Shown in pieces: positions 36,656 to 47,066 of a DNA stretch of 47,908 nt. Made by a program: the position numbers and the translations under genes. Below the pieces are notes generated by a model, which saw only the letters and a list, made by a program, of their open reading frames with translations, was not told the DNA's origin and made no database searches. Source of the DNA: a virus. The stretch spans positions 1 through 47,908 of IMG/VR virus record IMGVR_UViG_3300037635_000677, one strand, 5' to 3'. The stretch's first letter is position 1; each line of letters opens with the position of its first letter.

Positions 36656-39007
36656 GTGGCAGTATTTACAGCAATAGGAACAGCAATAGCAACAGCAATA
36701 GGTGGCGCATTGGTCACAGCAACAGGACTTACACTATTAGGTAGTGTTGTAGCAGGTGTTATTGCGGCAGGCTTGGCATTCGGTACAGCAAAACTTTTAG
36801 GAGTATTTGATGTTCCGGACGTAGGCGCCATGGGCAGAGCCAATGGCAGTAAAGTACAGGTGGCCCCGAGTACTGACAACAGGATCGGTGTGGCTTATGG
36901 CCGTAATTTCATGAGTGGTCCAATAACAGATGTTGCTATATCAAATCAAAACAACACTATGCACTATTGTATCACACTCAGTGAATTAAGTGACGGCCAT
37001 GATGTAGGTTCATACACACTTAATCAGATCTTTTGGGGTGATAGAAAACTAAACTTCTCAGGAGCAAATGTAGTCAGTTATACAGATCCAAATGCCACAA
37101 CCACAGAAGATTGGTCAAACAAAATCCGTATAAGAGTATATGCTGGTGATACTACCAGTGCTAAACAGATATTCCCAACATCAGGTGCCGTAAATGCCAC
37201 AACAATGATGCCACACTGGAATGTGTTTGGTACAAGTCATTACACTATGGAAGGATTAGTATTTGCAATGATTGAAGTAGATTATGATGCTGAAAATGGT
37301 CTTACAGGACTAGGTAGTATGACATTTGATATTACTAATAGCAAAGACAATCCAGGTGAAGTATTGTTCGATTATTTGAAATCAAGTCGATACGGTGCTG
37401 GATTAGCCAATAGTGATATAGACATAACAAGTATACTAGGCACAGCAAATACACAGATGAAAGGTTATTGTGATGAACAAATTACTTATACACCTAACAC
37501 TGGTGGTAGTAGCACTATAGACAGATATCAAATCAATGGTTATTTGAGTACTTTTGATAGTTGTATGGATAACATAGACAAAATATGTAGAAATGCCGCA
37601 ACATACTTTACATTTGATGGAAAGCAAGGCAAATTTGCGGCTATTCCAAACAGACCATATAGTAGCAGTGAATTAAGTTCAGCATTTGTTCTCAATGATG
37701 ACAATATAGTTAGTAAGATATCTGTTAGTAGTACAGAATTATATCAACAACTTAATAGTATAACAGTAGAGTTTGCTGATCAAAACAGAAAAGATCAAAC
37801 AAATACCATATTAGTAGAAACACCAAGTGGAGATAGAAACACAGGCGAACCAGATAATAATTTAGATTACAGAGCAGAGTTGGTTAACAATAATATACAT
37901 GCAGAACAACTAGGAAACATTGATCTAAATCAAAGTAGAAAAGGTATGGTTGTAGAATGCACCAGTGATTTCTCAGGACTACAAATAGACGCCGGTGATG
38001 TTGTAAAACTAACTAATAGTGATTATGGATTTAGTGACAAGTTATTTCGTGTAATGAAAAACACAGAAGCATTAGGTCAAGATGGTATGATATTGTGTAA
38101 TTTATTGCTGTTAGAGTATGACTCAAGTGTATACACAGAACCAACTATTACAGAAAGTGAAGAAGAAGATGATCCTATTGATATACCTGTAATACCACCT
38201 ATACCTCCAATTATACCTCCAATTGTGTTTAAAAACATAATCCCAAATGTGCCAAGCAAAAGTGTAACAGGCACTGGTACAAGTTGTGTGTGTACAGTAT
38301 TTAAATCATTGCCAGATACATATACAACAGTATTTGTATCAAGTAGTACACCTGATTTTGTCATAGGCGATACAGTAACATTAAGTGGAGCCAACTTAGG
38401 AGGCATAGATACTATACATGATTGCACATTCACTGTTGATGCAGTCAGTGGTGGACTAATTACTAACCCAGTAGGAAACATATCAGGTACAGCACTTGTA
38501 TATGATCCCGACAAATGGGGCGGACAAATTCCAACAGCACCGTTGGCCAACTTGGCAGTAGGCACACAGATCGAAGATCAACCAGCAGCCAACTTAGCAT
38601 TCAGTAACACAGATGTTGTTAAAGATATATTTACACCTAGGGAACTAGACTTTAAATTAAGCCTAGATGGTTTAGAACCAGGAGACTACAGTTTTGTAGC
38701 AACTGGCACGCCAGTAGGAGCAATACCAGCCAGTGGTGTAGCAAACTTTAGTTTGAGAGCAAATGTTGTGCTTGAAGATGTACAAGGTGGCTTTACAGCA
38801 ACAGAATTTGGTTCAACACTTAACAATAGTGCCGAAATACCTACTAACATGATAGCAGTACAAAAATTAACTATACCTGCAGATTTAAGCACAGGTAATG
38901 TGGTATTGCGTGGTAAAAACACAATGGACACAAACAGTGGCGGACAAATAGGTTTTACTAATTTAAAATATGACTGGATAAGAATCAATAAAGGAGACAT
39001 ATTCTAA
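36656..39007 (+). CDS. Central tail tip protein, gpJ-like (copy B)
   Basis: 783 aa from a GTG start (TAGGAG 8 nt upstream), where copy A uses ATG. The hydrophobic N-terminus differs (TAIATAIGGALVTATGLTLL). The hub domains are ~82% identical. After the proline linker DIPVIPPIPPIIPPIV only about six base differences remain, the last at 38450, and beyond that the gene equals copy A (9310-11655). The join between alleles therefore lies inside this gene. Confidence 0.85.
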   Translation: MAVFTAIGTAIATAIGGALVTATGLTLLGSVVAGVIAAGLAFGTAKLLGVFDVPDVGAMGRANGSKVQVAPSTDNRIGVAYGRNFMSGPITDVAISNQNNTMHYCITLSELSDGHDVGSYTLNQIFWGDRKLNFSGANVVSYTDPNATTTEDWSNKIRIRVYAGDTTSAKQIFPTSGAVNATTMMPHWNVFGTSHYTMEGLVFAMIEVDYDAENGLTGLGSMTFDITNSKDNPGEVLFDYLKSSRYGAGLANSDIDITSILGTANTQMKGYCDEQITYTPNTGGSSTIDRYQINGYLSTFDSCMDNIDKICRNAATYFTFDGKQGKFAAIPNRPYSSSELSSAFVLNDDNIVSKISVSSTELYQQLNSITVEFADQNRKDQTNTILVETPSGDRNTGEPDNNLDYRAELVNNNIHAEQLGNIDLNQSRKGMVVECTSDFSGLQIDAGDVVKLTNSDYGFSDKLFRVMKNTEALGQDGMILCNLLLLEYDSSVYTEPTITESEEEDDPIDIPVIPPIPPIIPPIVFKNIIPNVPSKSVTGTGTSCVCTVFKSLPDTYTTVFVSSSTPDFVIGDTVTLSGANLGGIDTIHDCTFTVDAVSGGLITNPVGNISGTALVYDPDKWGGQIPTAPLANLAVGTQIEDQPAANLAFSNTDVVKDIFTPRELDFKLSLDGLEPGDYSFVATGTPVGAIPASGVANFSLRANVVLEDVQGGFTATEFGSTLNNSAEIPTNMIAVQKLTIPADLSTGNVVLRGKNTMDTNSGGQIGFTNLKYDWIRINKGDIF

Positions 39008-39408
39008 TGCAAAAAGTAATAATTTATAACAATATCACTGGGCATATTGAACAAAACATCAAAATAGCAAGTACAAGTCTAGAAAAAATGTTGACTGGAA
39101 GAAGTCATTTGAGTAGTATGGAATATGATCTCAAAGGCAAAGTAGACGACTATCAAATAAATGTTAGTGTAGATCCACATGTGGTAGAAGCAAAACCAGA
39201 GCCTACAATAGATGTATCAAAAGAAATAAGAATACAAAGACGCAACCTGTTAGCAGTAAGTGACTGGACTCAAGCACAAGATTCACCATTAAGTGACAGC
39301 AAAAAAGCAGAGTGGCAAACATATAGACAAGCACTTAGAGACATGCCTGATACATACAGTTCAGAAACTGACATTGCAAACGTCATTTGGCCTACTAGAC
39401 CAAGTTAA
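39007..39408 (+). CDS. Phage tail assembly chaperone-like protein (copy B)
   Basis: 133 aa, identical to 11655-12056: tail_APC-type C-terminus with RRNLLAVSDWTQ and the final IWPTRPS. It lies inside the 9458-bp identical block. Confidence 0.82.
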   Translation: MQKVIIYNNITGHIEQNIKIASTSLEKMLTGRSHLSSMEYDLKGKVDDYQINVSVDPHVVEAKPEPTIDVSKEIRIQRRNLLAVSDWTQAQDSPLSDSKKAEWQTYRQALRDMPDTYSSETDIANVIWPTRPS

Positions 39409-39411
39409 TTC

Positions 39412-39419
39412 GATAAATA
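39412..39419 (+). promoter_or_regulatory. GATAAATA late-promoter-like motif before the fibre block (copy B)
   Basis: Exact duplicate of 12060-12067, followed by the same 7-bp leader hairpin at 39437-39460. Confidence 0.5.
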
Positions 39420-39436
39420 TACTAGTAATAAAAATG

Positions 39437-39460
39437 GCTATATTGCCTCAGTGATATAGC
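39437..39460 (+). other. 5'-UTR stem-loop ahead of the fibre operon (copy B)
   Basis: Exact duplicate of 12085-12108 (GCTATAT/ATATAGC), downstream of the GATAAATA motif at 39412. Confidence 0.45.
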
Positions 39461-39480
39461 AATACCCTTCAGGAGTAGTT

Positions 39481-39984
39481 ATGTCAGGTAGAGTTTTATC
39501 TTTTAAATCTTATATTGGCGGCGCAGACAACGTACAGATGTTGGAAATGTTTCCGTCAAGTCAAAGTCAATTCACATACGATTACGGTTTTGATGTATCA
39601 ACGTATACATTCGATGCCGATTATCAAACCATAGTGGTTGACACATTAACATATGATCGTGTTTCAGGCGATCCTAATTTTACAGAGTCTAATGTAGTAG
39701 GCAGTTTTGGTAGTAACACCACTATAGATAGTGGTTTTATTGATACCACTACAGCCGCAAGTGGAACTGTTAAATTCACAATACCAAGTCAACGGTACGC
39801 AGGTAATATCATACCTGATGCTAGAGCAAATGTACCTATTACAGTAGTAAGTTTTAAATGGACAGATCCTGCCGCAAATACAACAACATCGCATAGATGG
39901 GCAGTAATTGAAAGGTATGAACCTGACGTAACAATAGGCAATCCACAACTTAGCACAGGATTTACACCTATTCCAACATCCTAG
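39481..39984 (+). CDS. Fibre-associated structural protein, unknown (copy B)
   Basis: 167 aa, identical to 12129-12632. Beta-rich, first gene after the promoter-like motif and hairpin, directly ahead of the giant fibre gene. No family recognised. Confidence 0.72.
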   Translation: MSGRVLSFKSYIGGADNVQMLEMFPSSQSQFTYDYGFDVSTYTFDADYQTIVVDTLTYDRVSGDPNFTESNVVGSFGSNTTIDSGFIDTTTAASGTVKFTIPSQRYAGNIIPDARANVPITVVSFKWTDPAANTTTSHRWAVIERYEPDVTIGNPQLSTGFTPIPTS

Positions 39985-39992
39985 GAGACTAA

Positions 39993-42900
39993 ATGGCTAA
40001 CATAATAGTATCAGTATCAGAACCAACTATAAACGTTGATTCTACCAATAATACAGTAAACGTATCAACAACTACTTCAAATGTATCAGTAAGTAACATA
40101 TCAGTTGTTTCTAACTCACAGATACGACAAGGTATAAGTGTAAGTAATCTTGGTGGCTTTGGTAATTTAGCATATGATAATAGTGCATCAAGTAATGGTG
40201 TAATTCAATATACAGGTGTTAGTAACTCTGATATATACAGCACAATTACTACAACTAATGTTAGTGGTTATGGTAATATTGCTTTTGATCAAACAAATGG
40301 CGATATAGAATACACTGGTGTTGCTCAATCAGACATTAGAGGCAGTATTTCTAATGTAGGTGCTATAAATTATGATACAGGCACCGGTGAAATTGGTGTC
40401 GATGGAGCCGCAATATTTACAGCAAGAAGCACAGACGATTTAAGTGAAGGTGTAACAAATTTATACTTTTCAAATACCAGAGTTAGAAGTAACATAAGTG
40501 TTACTGATGCAGGAGGAGATGGAAGTTTAGCATATGACAACACTACAGGTGTATTTACATACACAGGACCAAGTCAAGCAGAAGTATTAGCACATTTTTC
40601 AAATGTATCACCGATAAATTTAGAAGCAAATGGCCAAATTAGTGTTGACGAAAGTGCTATATTTTCAGGCAAGACTACTGATGATTTAACAGAAGGAACA
40701 ACAAATTTATATTTCACACCAGCAAGAGTAAGAAGCAATATAAGTCTTACTACAAATTCACCAAGTGGTAACGGTTCATTAACATATGATAATTCAACAG
40801 GTGTATTTGACTTTACACCTGCCGCAACAAACAGTTTAACAAATGCTGATGTAAAAACGTTTATAGAAGCAAATGGCCTAGACGCAAGTGCTAATTTAAC
40901 TACAACAGCAAATACCAGTGCCGCACATGGTACATTCACAGGCGCAACCAGTTTAACAGCAACAGGTAATGTCAGTATAGGCGGTAACCTAGATGTAACA
41001 GGTAATATAAATTCAGAAACAGTAGTAGACTTATTTGTAGAAGACCGTAACATAACACTACAATATGGTACAGTAGGTTCACCAAGTGCTAATTCACAGG
41101 TATTTGTAGACAGAGGATCAAGTGCTAACACATATATCAAATGGGATGAAGGTTCAGATAGTTGGAAATTCTCTAATGATGGTAGCACAGAATACAAAAT
41201 ACCAACAAGCACTAGTGACCTAGCAGAAGGTACTAACTTATACTTCACAGCCGCAAGAGCAAGAGGTAACATTAGTGTAACAGACTCAGGTGGCGACGGC
41301 AGTTTAGCATATGATTCAGGTACAGGTGTAATTACTTACACAGGCCCAAGTGCCGCCGAAACAAGAGCCCATATTAGTGTTACTGACGCAGGTGGGTTAG
41401 GTAGTGCCGCATATGACTCAGGTACAGGTGTAATAACATACACAGGACCAGCAGACAGTGATGTAAGAGGCTTAGTTAGCACAACAACAACAAGTGCCAG
41501 TGGAGGTGGATCATTAGCATATGATTCAGGTACAGGTGTATTTACATTTGCTCCAGCAGACTTGTCAAGTACAGTAAGTTTAACAGATTTTAGTGTCACA
41601 ACAGGCACAACTACAAGTGGAAACAGTTCATTGGCATATGACAATACCTCAGGTGTTTTCACATTCAAACCAGTAGATATAGAAGTATTAACAGGTGTAG
41701 ACTATGGTAGTACACCAACTGGTAATCCCACTGGAACAATCGATTACAAAACAAGATCAATTAGTAATGTATCCGCAATACAAGGTAGTAATACTGGTAG
41801 TTTTCTAGAACTAGCAGGTAACATTACTTCATATGCCGCCGGCGCCCCACACTATATCCATTATGATTATGTTCGTAGCAAACTGAGTATGTTAACCAAC
41901 AGTATAGCATTTGATGCCGGTACAGCAGGAACAGATGACGGTATTATTAATTTAGCAAATGGTGTTCTATCCAGTTCAGTATTTACAGCATTACAATCAG
42001 ATAATGCTCAAGCAAACATCGATAATTTTGGTAACATAAATGCTACTTACTTCCATGGTGATGGATCAAATATCACAAATGTTACCAGTGATGTAACATC
42101 AGAAAACATAGTAAGAGTGTGTATAGCCGGTGAAGACATAGCAAAAGGCGATGCTGTATACATAAGTGGTGGCACAGGAGATAATCCAGAAGTATCTAAA
42201 GCAGATGCCGATGATGCCGCAAAGATGCCGGCATTTGGTATTGCCAAAGAAGCAATTAGCAGTAGTTCAACAGGTAACGTTGTAATATATGGTGAAATAA
42301 CCAGTTATGATACCACATCATTTACAACAGGAGACAGTTTATTTGTCAGCACAACACCAGGTAGTTTAACAAACTCAGCACCAACAGGCGAAAGCAGTCT
42401 GTTACAAAAGATTGGTAAAGTCATCAAAGGTGGTAGTCCTGGTGGTAAGATTACTGTTACAGGTGCTGGTAGAACAAACGCAACACCTAACTTAAATGAT
42501 GGTAATATCTTTATTGGTAATGCCTCAAATCAAGCCACAACGGCAGTTTTTGCAGACGAATTATTAGCATATGATGGTAATTCATCAATAAGTAATTTAA
42601 CTGCTTTAAGTAATGTGTTTATGCCTAGTACTGTAGGTTCCCAAAATAGTGGAAGAAGTGCTAGAGTACAACCAGTATTTTTTAATGGTTCTAATGTAGA
42701 ACCGCAAAGTTCAATACCTTTAACACGATATGGATTGAATAAACAAAGTTTAAGTGGTTATCAAGTTTATGGTCCAGCCATGGATGCCAGTCATGATGTT
42801 GAAATGCAAGACAAACTTGTACCAATCTGGACATTTAAAACAAGTGATAATATTACTACTGATACCACAGATGCATGGGGTATGTATTTTGAATGGCCTG

Positions 42901-45173
42901 ATGGAAATTCTTCGGGTACAGGTAATCTACTGCTAGCCAAACCAAGTACTTATTCCGGCGGCTTTCTGAATAACACTCAATTTGTTGTAGATTACCACCA
43001 AACAGTTGAGGGACGACTTACAGCAAATTCAGATCTTTATGCAGAAAGTAATGTTAATTTAAAAGGCAATGTATATGTTTCAGCCACAGGTGGCTCATTA
43101 GATGCTAATTTATTTGTTACTGAATCTACTGATGGTAATGGCGCAAACGTTAGGAATGTAAAATCATTGGAGGTAGATGCAATAAGTGGGCGTAGTGCTT
43201 TTGGAAACACAATTGCAATATCTACCAGTAATTTAACAATCAATAGTAACATAATTAATAACACAACAACCATGGCTGATACTGATTATACATCAATAAT
43301 CACTGAACAAAGAGGACATTATAACCAAACTGTATATGGTACACCTTTTTCAGATTTAGGTATAACTCAGAGTGCAAGTGCTAACACTGAATTAAGTGCT
43401 ACTTATGTAGGTGGTGTGTTAGCAGGACCAAGTGGCGATAACTTCCCAGCAGATGGTACAATAACAACAACAGCAGGCAGTAATGTAGTACAATTAACAG
43501 GGTTAAGTACGGTAGATACTGATGGTACACCATTTACGTTTGGATTCTTCTATACACCAAATGGCAAGACTGCGGCTGATGTAGCAACGCATTTTACCTC
43601 TAACATGATGTTGATAGGATGTATTGGTGATGATGCAATGTGCGGATTCCCAGAAAACACAGTTATATCAAGCATAGCAAACAGTGATGTAGGCGGTAAT
43701 GCAAACATTGTTATGAGTAATAATGCTGTTGAAAGTATATCTAGGACACTAAGTGATAATAGTGTAGGTGGTCAAGAGTATGTTGGTATATTCCATAGTG
43801 CTGTTGACAGTGATGGCAATAGATTTGCATTAACAGGTTATAATTGGAGTGCAGATAGTTTATCTAGATATGCTATAAATGGTGCTATATTCCCAGGTAG
43901 AATAGGTTACAATTTACCACCTGACTATGCAAACTTATTCTCAACCTTTAACAGTATAACTATAACAGATATAGATGCACAAGTCACAGCATCTGATTAT
44001 TCAATAAATGCCAGCACGGCATATGGTTCATCTGGTAAGGCTGTTAGAGCAAGTCAGTTACAAACACCAGATGGTTTCTTGAATCTTAAAAATGGTTTAA
44101 CCATAGGTGCAAACACTGGTATGGGTGCTAGGATGAATTATAGAGAAGGTATTCCAAACTTTGGTATTAATATCAAATATCCAGGTACTACAGAGTTCCG
44201 CAATGAATTTAACCAAGGCTCCTCAAGTATTCAAGCAGGCATGAACTTCTTCTCACACGTTGATAATAGTGTTCAAGCCGGCGGCGGTACCTTAACCAGC
44301 AGAGGTGGTCCACGTATAATGCTAGGATCACTGTATGGTAATGAAAATGACCCAATTAGTCATCATTATCCACGTGAAAATTATGAGATAGGAAAATATG
44401 CATGGTTTGGACCAACCAAAGATGATGGTTACCAACAAAGTACTACACTTCCACCAGCATTTATAACTGGTACAGCAGGCAGTGATTGGACAAGTGCCCA
44501 AGACATGGATATAAGGCATATTGCACGAGGCAGTGATGGCACACTGAGAAGTTTCTTAGGATATGTAGATGCAAACACATATATAGGTTCTAATGAAATA
44601 ATCAGTTTAGGTGAAGGCCCAGGAATCACATCAAACATTGTATCACAAGCATCAAGTTTAACTAGTGAATGGGCGAACGTAAGCAGTACTGGTATACAAA
44701 CTAGTGGTATAGTAACAGCAACAGGTAATGTAAGTGGTGGTAATGTCACTACAACAGGTATAACATCAACTGGTTCATTAACTGCTACAGGTAATGTAAG
44801 TGGTGGTAATGTTACAACTACAGGTGCTGTACAGGGTGACAATACAGTACTCAAGAAGTTTAATGAAACAGTTGTAGCACTAGGCGACCAAAGTGGTGAT
44901 ATTAGTAGCAGTTTAAATGCTAACACAGGTACTATTTTTACAGTTACAGCAACAGGTGGTATAACTATCAATAGTATAGCAAATGCTGTAGCAGGCACAA
45001 GTGCCACAATAAAAATTACACAAGACGGTACAGGTTCACACGCATTAACCAGTTCATTCAAATTTGCTGGAGGCAACAGCACACTATCAACAGGCGCAAG
45101 TAACATTGATGTTATAAGTGTTGTTTATGATGGCACAGATTACCTAGCAAGTTTAACAAATGATTACAAATAG
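39993..45173 (+). CDS. Giant tail fibre / receptor-binding protein (1726 aa, copy B)
   Basis: Identical to 12641-17821: N-terminal GSLAYD/NLYFT repeats, the IAGEDIAKGDAVYISG domain, a unique beta-rich middle and the KKFNETVVALG ... DYLASLTNDYK C-terminal domain. A receptor-binding gene with no difference next to head-tail genes that differ by 10-60% is notable, because fibres normally evolve fastest. Confidence 0.88.
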   Translation: MANIIVSVSEPTINVDSTNNTVNVSTTTSNVSVSNISVVSNSQIRQGISVSNLGGFGNLAYDNSASSNGVIQYTGVSNSDIYSTITTTNVSGYGNIAFDQTNGDIEYTGVAQSDIRGSISNVGAINYDTGTGEIGVDGAAIFTARSTDDLSEGVTNLYFSNTRVRSNISVTDAGGDGSLAYDNTTGVFTYTGPSQAEVLAHFSNVSPINLEANGQISVDESAIFSGKTTDDLTEGTTNLYFTPARVRSNISLTTNSPSGNGSLTYDNSTGVFDFTPAATNSLTNADVKTFIEANGLDASANLTTTANTSAAHGTFTGATSLTATGNVSIGGNLDVTGNINSETVVDLFVEDRNITLQYGTVGSPSANSQVFVDRGSSANTYIKWDEGSDSWKFSNDGSTEYKIPTSTSDLAEGTNLYFTAARARGNISVTDSGGDGSLAYDSGTGVITYTGPSAAETRAHISVTDAGGLGSAAYDSGTGVITYTGPADSDVRGLVSTTTTSASGGGSLAYDSGTGVFTFAPADLSSTVSLTDFSVTTGTTTSGNSSLAYDNTSGVFTFKPVDIEVLTGVDYGSTPTGNPTGTIDYKTRSISNVSAIQGSNTGSFLELAGNITSYAAGAPHYIHYDYVRSKLSMLTNSIAFDAGTAGTDDGIINLANGVLSSSVFTALQSDNAQANIDNFGNINATYFHGDGSNITNVTSDVTSENIVRVCIAGEDIAKGDAVYISGGTGDNPEVSKADADDAAKMPAFGIAKEAISSSSTGNVVIYGEITSYDTTSFTTGDSLFVSTTPGSLTNSAPTGESSLLQKIGKVIKGGSPGGKITVTGAGRTNATPNLNDGNIFIGNASNQATTAVFADELLAYDGNSSISNLTALSNVFMPSTVGSQNSGRSARVQPVFFNGSNVEPQSSIPLTRYGLNKQSLSGYQVYGPAMDASHDVEMQDKLVPIWTFKTSDNITTDTTDAWGMYFEWPDGNSSGTGNLLLAKPSTYSGGFLNNTQFVVDYHQTVEGRLTANSDLYAESNVNLKGNVYVSATGGSLDANLFVTESTDGNGANVRNVKSLEVDAISGRSAFGNTIAISTSNLTINSNIINNTTTMADTDYTSIITEQRGHYNQTVYGTPFSDLGITQSASANTELSATYVGGVLAGPSGDNFPADGTITTTAGSNVVQLTGLSTVDTDGTPFTFGFFYTPNGKTAADVATHFTSNMMLIGCIGDDAMCGFPENTVISSIANSDVGGNANIVMSNNAVESISRTLSDNSVGGQEYVGIFHSAVDSDGNRFALTGYNWSADSLSRYAINGAIFPGRIGYNLPPDYANLFSTFNSITITDIDAQVTASDYSINASTAYGSSGKAVRASQLQTPDGFLNLKNGLTIGANTGMGARMNYREGIPNFGINIKYPGTTEFRNEFNQGSSSIQAGMNFFSHVDNSVQAGGGTLTSRGGPRIMLGSLYGNENDPISHHYPRENYEIGKYAWFGPTKDDGYQQSTTLPPAFITGTAGSDWTSAQDMDIRHIARGSDGTLRSFLGYVDANTYIGSNEIISLGEGPGITSNIVSQASSLTSEWANVSSTGIQTSGIVTATGNVSGGNVTTTGITSTGSLTATGNVSGGNVTTTGAVQGDNTVLKKFNETVVALGDQSGDISSSLNANTGTIFTVTATGGITINSIANAVAGTSATIKITQDGTGSHALTSSFKFAGGNSTLSTGASNIDVISVVYDGTDYLASLTNDYK
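40122..41692 (+). repeat. Degenerate internal repeats in the fibre gene (copy B)
   Basis: Same block as 12770-14340: about nine GSLAYDxxTGVFTYTG units interleaved with TDDLxEGTNLYF units. Confidence 0.75.
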
Positions 45174-45182
45174 GAGTAGATG

Positions 45183-45326
45183 ATGAGTGAAATAACGCAA
45201 GAGCAGATAATTGAAGGTTTAATTGCAGAGGGTATTGACGAATTAACAGCACAACAAGTAGTCAATGATGGATTGATAACAAATCCCACAGAAGCCAGAA
45301 TTCTTATACATGAATTAAAAGGTTAA
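45183..45326 (+). CDS. 47-aa small protein after the fibre (copy B)
   Basis: Identical to 17831-17974 (MSEITQEQIIEGL ... ILIHELKG), with the same GGAG spacing. Unknown helical mini-protein between fibre and propeller genes. Confidence 0.7.
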   Translation: MSEITQEQIIEGLIAEGIDELTAQQVVNDGLITNPTEARILIHELKG

Positions 45327-45327
45327 C

Positions 45328-46473
45328 ATGCCATTTAGTGCAAGACAAGGATTATTCGGGGTAGCCACAACACCAGGTGGTGGTGGCGGTGGTGCTAGTT
45401 ACGATTGGCCTGGCTATATGACTGATTCTGAATTTACAGCAGAAGTCACAGGTGATTTTACAGGCAGTGGAGCACATACAGCCAGTTTAGTAACTGCTAG
45501 TAGTATGGGATATAGAGGTGGTGTTACAGCAGATAACGGCAATATTTACATGTGTCCAAGAGAACAAAACAACATGTTAGAACTTGATCCAAGTGATGAC
45601 AGTTTTACAAAAATATCTTTAAGTGGTGTGAGTTCTAATGAATATACTGGTGGTGTTTTAGCAAGTAATGGTAACATATACTGTCCAGCATTTCAAGGTG
45701 CTAGTACAATACTAGAATTCAATCCAGCAGATGGTAGTAGCACAGAAATTACACCAACAGGCAGTTATAACACTCAAAACATTGGTGGAGCAACACTACC
45801 AAGTGGTAAAGTTATGTTTCAACCTAGAAACAGTGGCGGTGCTTTCACCATATATGATCCAGCAACAAATACAGCAAGTAGTTCAGGAAAAACACTCAGT
45901 GAAAACTTTGAACACATGGGTTGTGTACCGCATATGAATGGCAATATTTATGTTATGCCGTTCAATGGACAAGAAGTTGCTTACTATAATGAAGACAGTA
46001 ACAGTTGGACTGATGTAGATGTCAGTAGTGTAATAGGTAACAATATAGGAGCATGCCAAGGTGGCGCAATGATGGCAGATGGTAGAATATGCGGTGTTAC
46101 ATATGGTGTAAATGGTATATTTGTGTTTGATCCCAGTGATGATAGTTTTTATGTAGATACTTATGGTGTCAGTTGGAGTACTACTACTCAAGCATACATT
46201 GGCGGTGCCTTAGGAGCAGATGGTAATGTGTATTTTGCAAACTTTAACATGACAAGTTCAGAAGAACATATATTTGATACTCAAGCAAATACTGTGACTA
46301 GAAACACTGGTATAAGCAATAACAGAGGTAACAATGTAGGTGCTGTAGCAAGTAGTAATGGTAATGTGTATTTTGTGCCTAATGGTAGCAGTAATATTGC
46401 TAAAAAAGATACCACAGGCTCAGCAACAAATGGTGAAGTATTGAAATCGCCACAACTAAACAAAGGATTCTAA
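45328..46473 (+). CDS. Seven-bladed beta-propeller protein, probable adhesin (copy B)
   Basis: 381 aa, identical to 17976-19121, with seven GGxxxxNGNIYxxP repeats after a Gly-rich N-terminal linker. Probably a tip or adhesion protein by context. Confidence 0.8.
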   Translation: MPFSARQGLFGVATTPGGGGGGASYDWPGYMTDSEFTAEVTGDFTGSGAHTASLVTASSMGYRGGVTADNGNIYMCPREQNNMLELDPSDDSFTKISLSGVSSNEYTGGVLASNGNIYCPAFQGASTILEFNPADGSSTEITPTGSYNTQNIGGATLPSGKVMFQPRNSGGAFTIYDPATNTASSSGKTLSENFEHMGCVPHMNGNIYVMPFNGQEVAYYNEDSNSWTDVDVSSVIGNNIGACQGGAMMADGRICGVTYGVNGIFVFDPSDDSFYVDTYGVSWSTTTQAYIGGALGADGNVYFANFNMTSSEEHIFDTQANTVTRNTGISNNRGNNVGAVASSNGNVYFVPNGSSNIAKKDTTGSATNGEVLKSPQLNKGF

Positions 46474-46655
46474 TGTACTACTGGTATAGAACAGAAACAG
46501 GAGAATATATAGGCGCAGGACCTGAAGCACCTACTGAAAGTGGTATATCAAGCACAGATCAAAGTCCACAAATAGGTCAATACTATGACTATGATACAGG
46601 ATTTACAAAACAAGCATTCTGGACAGGCACAGAATGGAGATATGAGGACGTATAA
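46473..46655 (+). CDS. 60-aa tail-region protein, unknown (copy B)
   Basis: Identical to 19121-19303. Tyr/Trp-rich, coupled by TAATG overlaps on both sides. No family recognised. Confidence 0.7.
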   Translation: MYYWYRTETGEYIGAGPEAPTESGISSTDQSPQIGQYYDYDTGFTKQAFWTGTEWRYEDV

Positions 46656-46978
46656 TGCCAGTAGCACCAAGTTCAGCAAAACAAACAGCCAGAAAAGCAC
46701 TGGAAACACGCAAAACATTACCAATGAGTAAAAGAGCAGGCACAGCCGTAGGCTTAGCAAGAGCAAATCAAATTGCCAAAGGCGATAACATGACTCTTAG
46801 CACACTGAAAAGAATAAGCAGTTTCATAGCAAGACATGAACCTAATTATAAAAGGGCAAGACGTCAAGGTAAAACAATGGAAGACGGTGGTGTTATACTA
46901 GCAATGGCACTATGGGGTTATCCAGGAATAAAAAGTTGGGTAGATCAACAAATAACTAAATTAGAAAAAGGAGAATAA
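46655..46978 (+). CDS. Conserved basic phage domain protein (copy B)
   Basis: 107 aa, identical to 19303-19626 (ARKALETRKTL, GTAVGLARANQIA, FIARHE, ALWGYPG motifs). Likely virion- or morphogenesis-associated, biochemistry unknown. Confidence 0.75.
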   Translation: MPVAPSSAKQTARKALETRKTLPMSKRAGTAVGLARANQIAKGDNMTLSTLKRISSFIARHEPNYKRARRQGKTMEDGGVILAMALWGYPGIKSWVDQQITKLEKGE

Positions 46979-46979
46979 T

Positions 46980-47066
46980 ATGCCAGGACAAAGAGGCGGA
47001 ATGAAAAAGAAAAAGAAAGGACAACGTGGTGGACCTAAGAAAGGCAAAGGTAGCAAAAGAGGATAG
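46980..47066 (+). CDS. 28-aa Lys/Arg/Gly-rich peptide (copy B)
   Basis: Identical to 19628-19714 (MPGQRGGMKKKKKGQ...). Strong Shine-Dalgarno in the preceding gene. Overlaps the next ORF. Real peptide or coupling leader. Confidence 0.5.
   Translation: MPGQRGGMKKKKKGQRGGPKKGKGSKRG

Larger units (their letters stand above)
27697..38450 (+). repeat. Diverged direct repeat, copy B head-tail cassette
   Basis: Counterpart of 1-11098. The offset shifts from 27696 at the portal to 27352 in the tip gene, mostly because the tape-measure gene is 381 bp shorter, partly balanced by small insertions. Confidence 0.93.
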
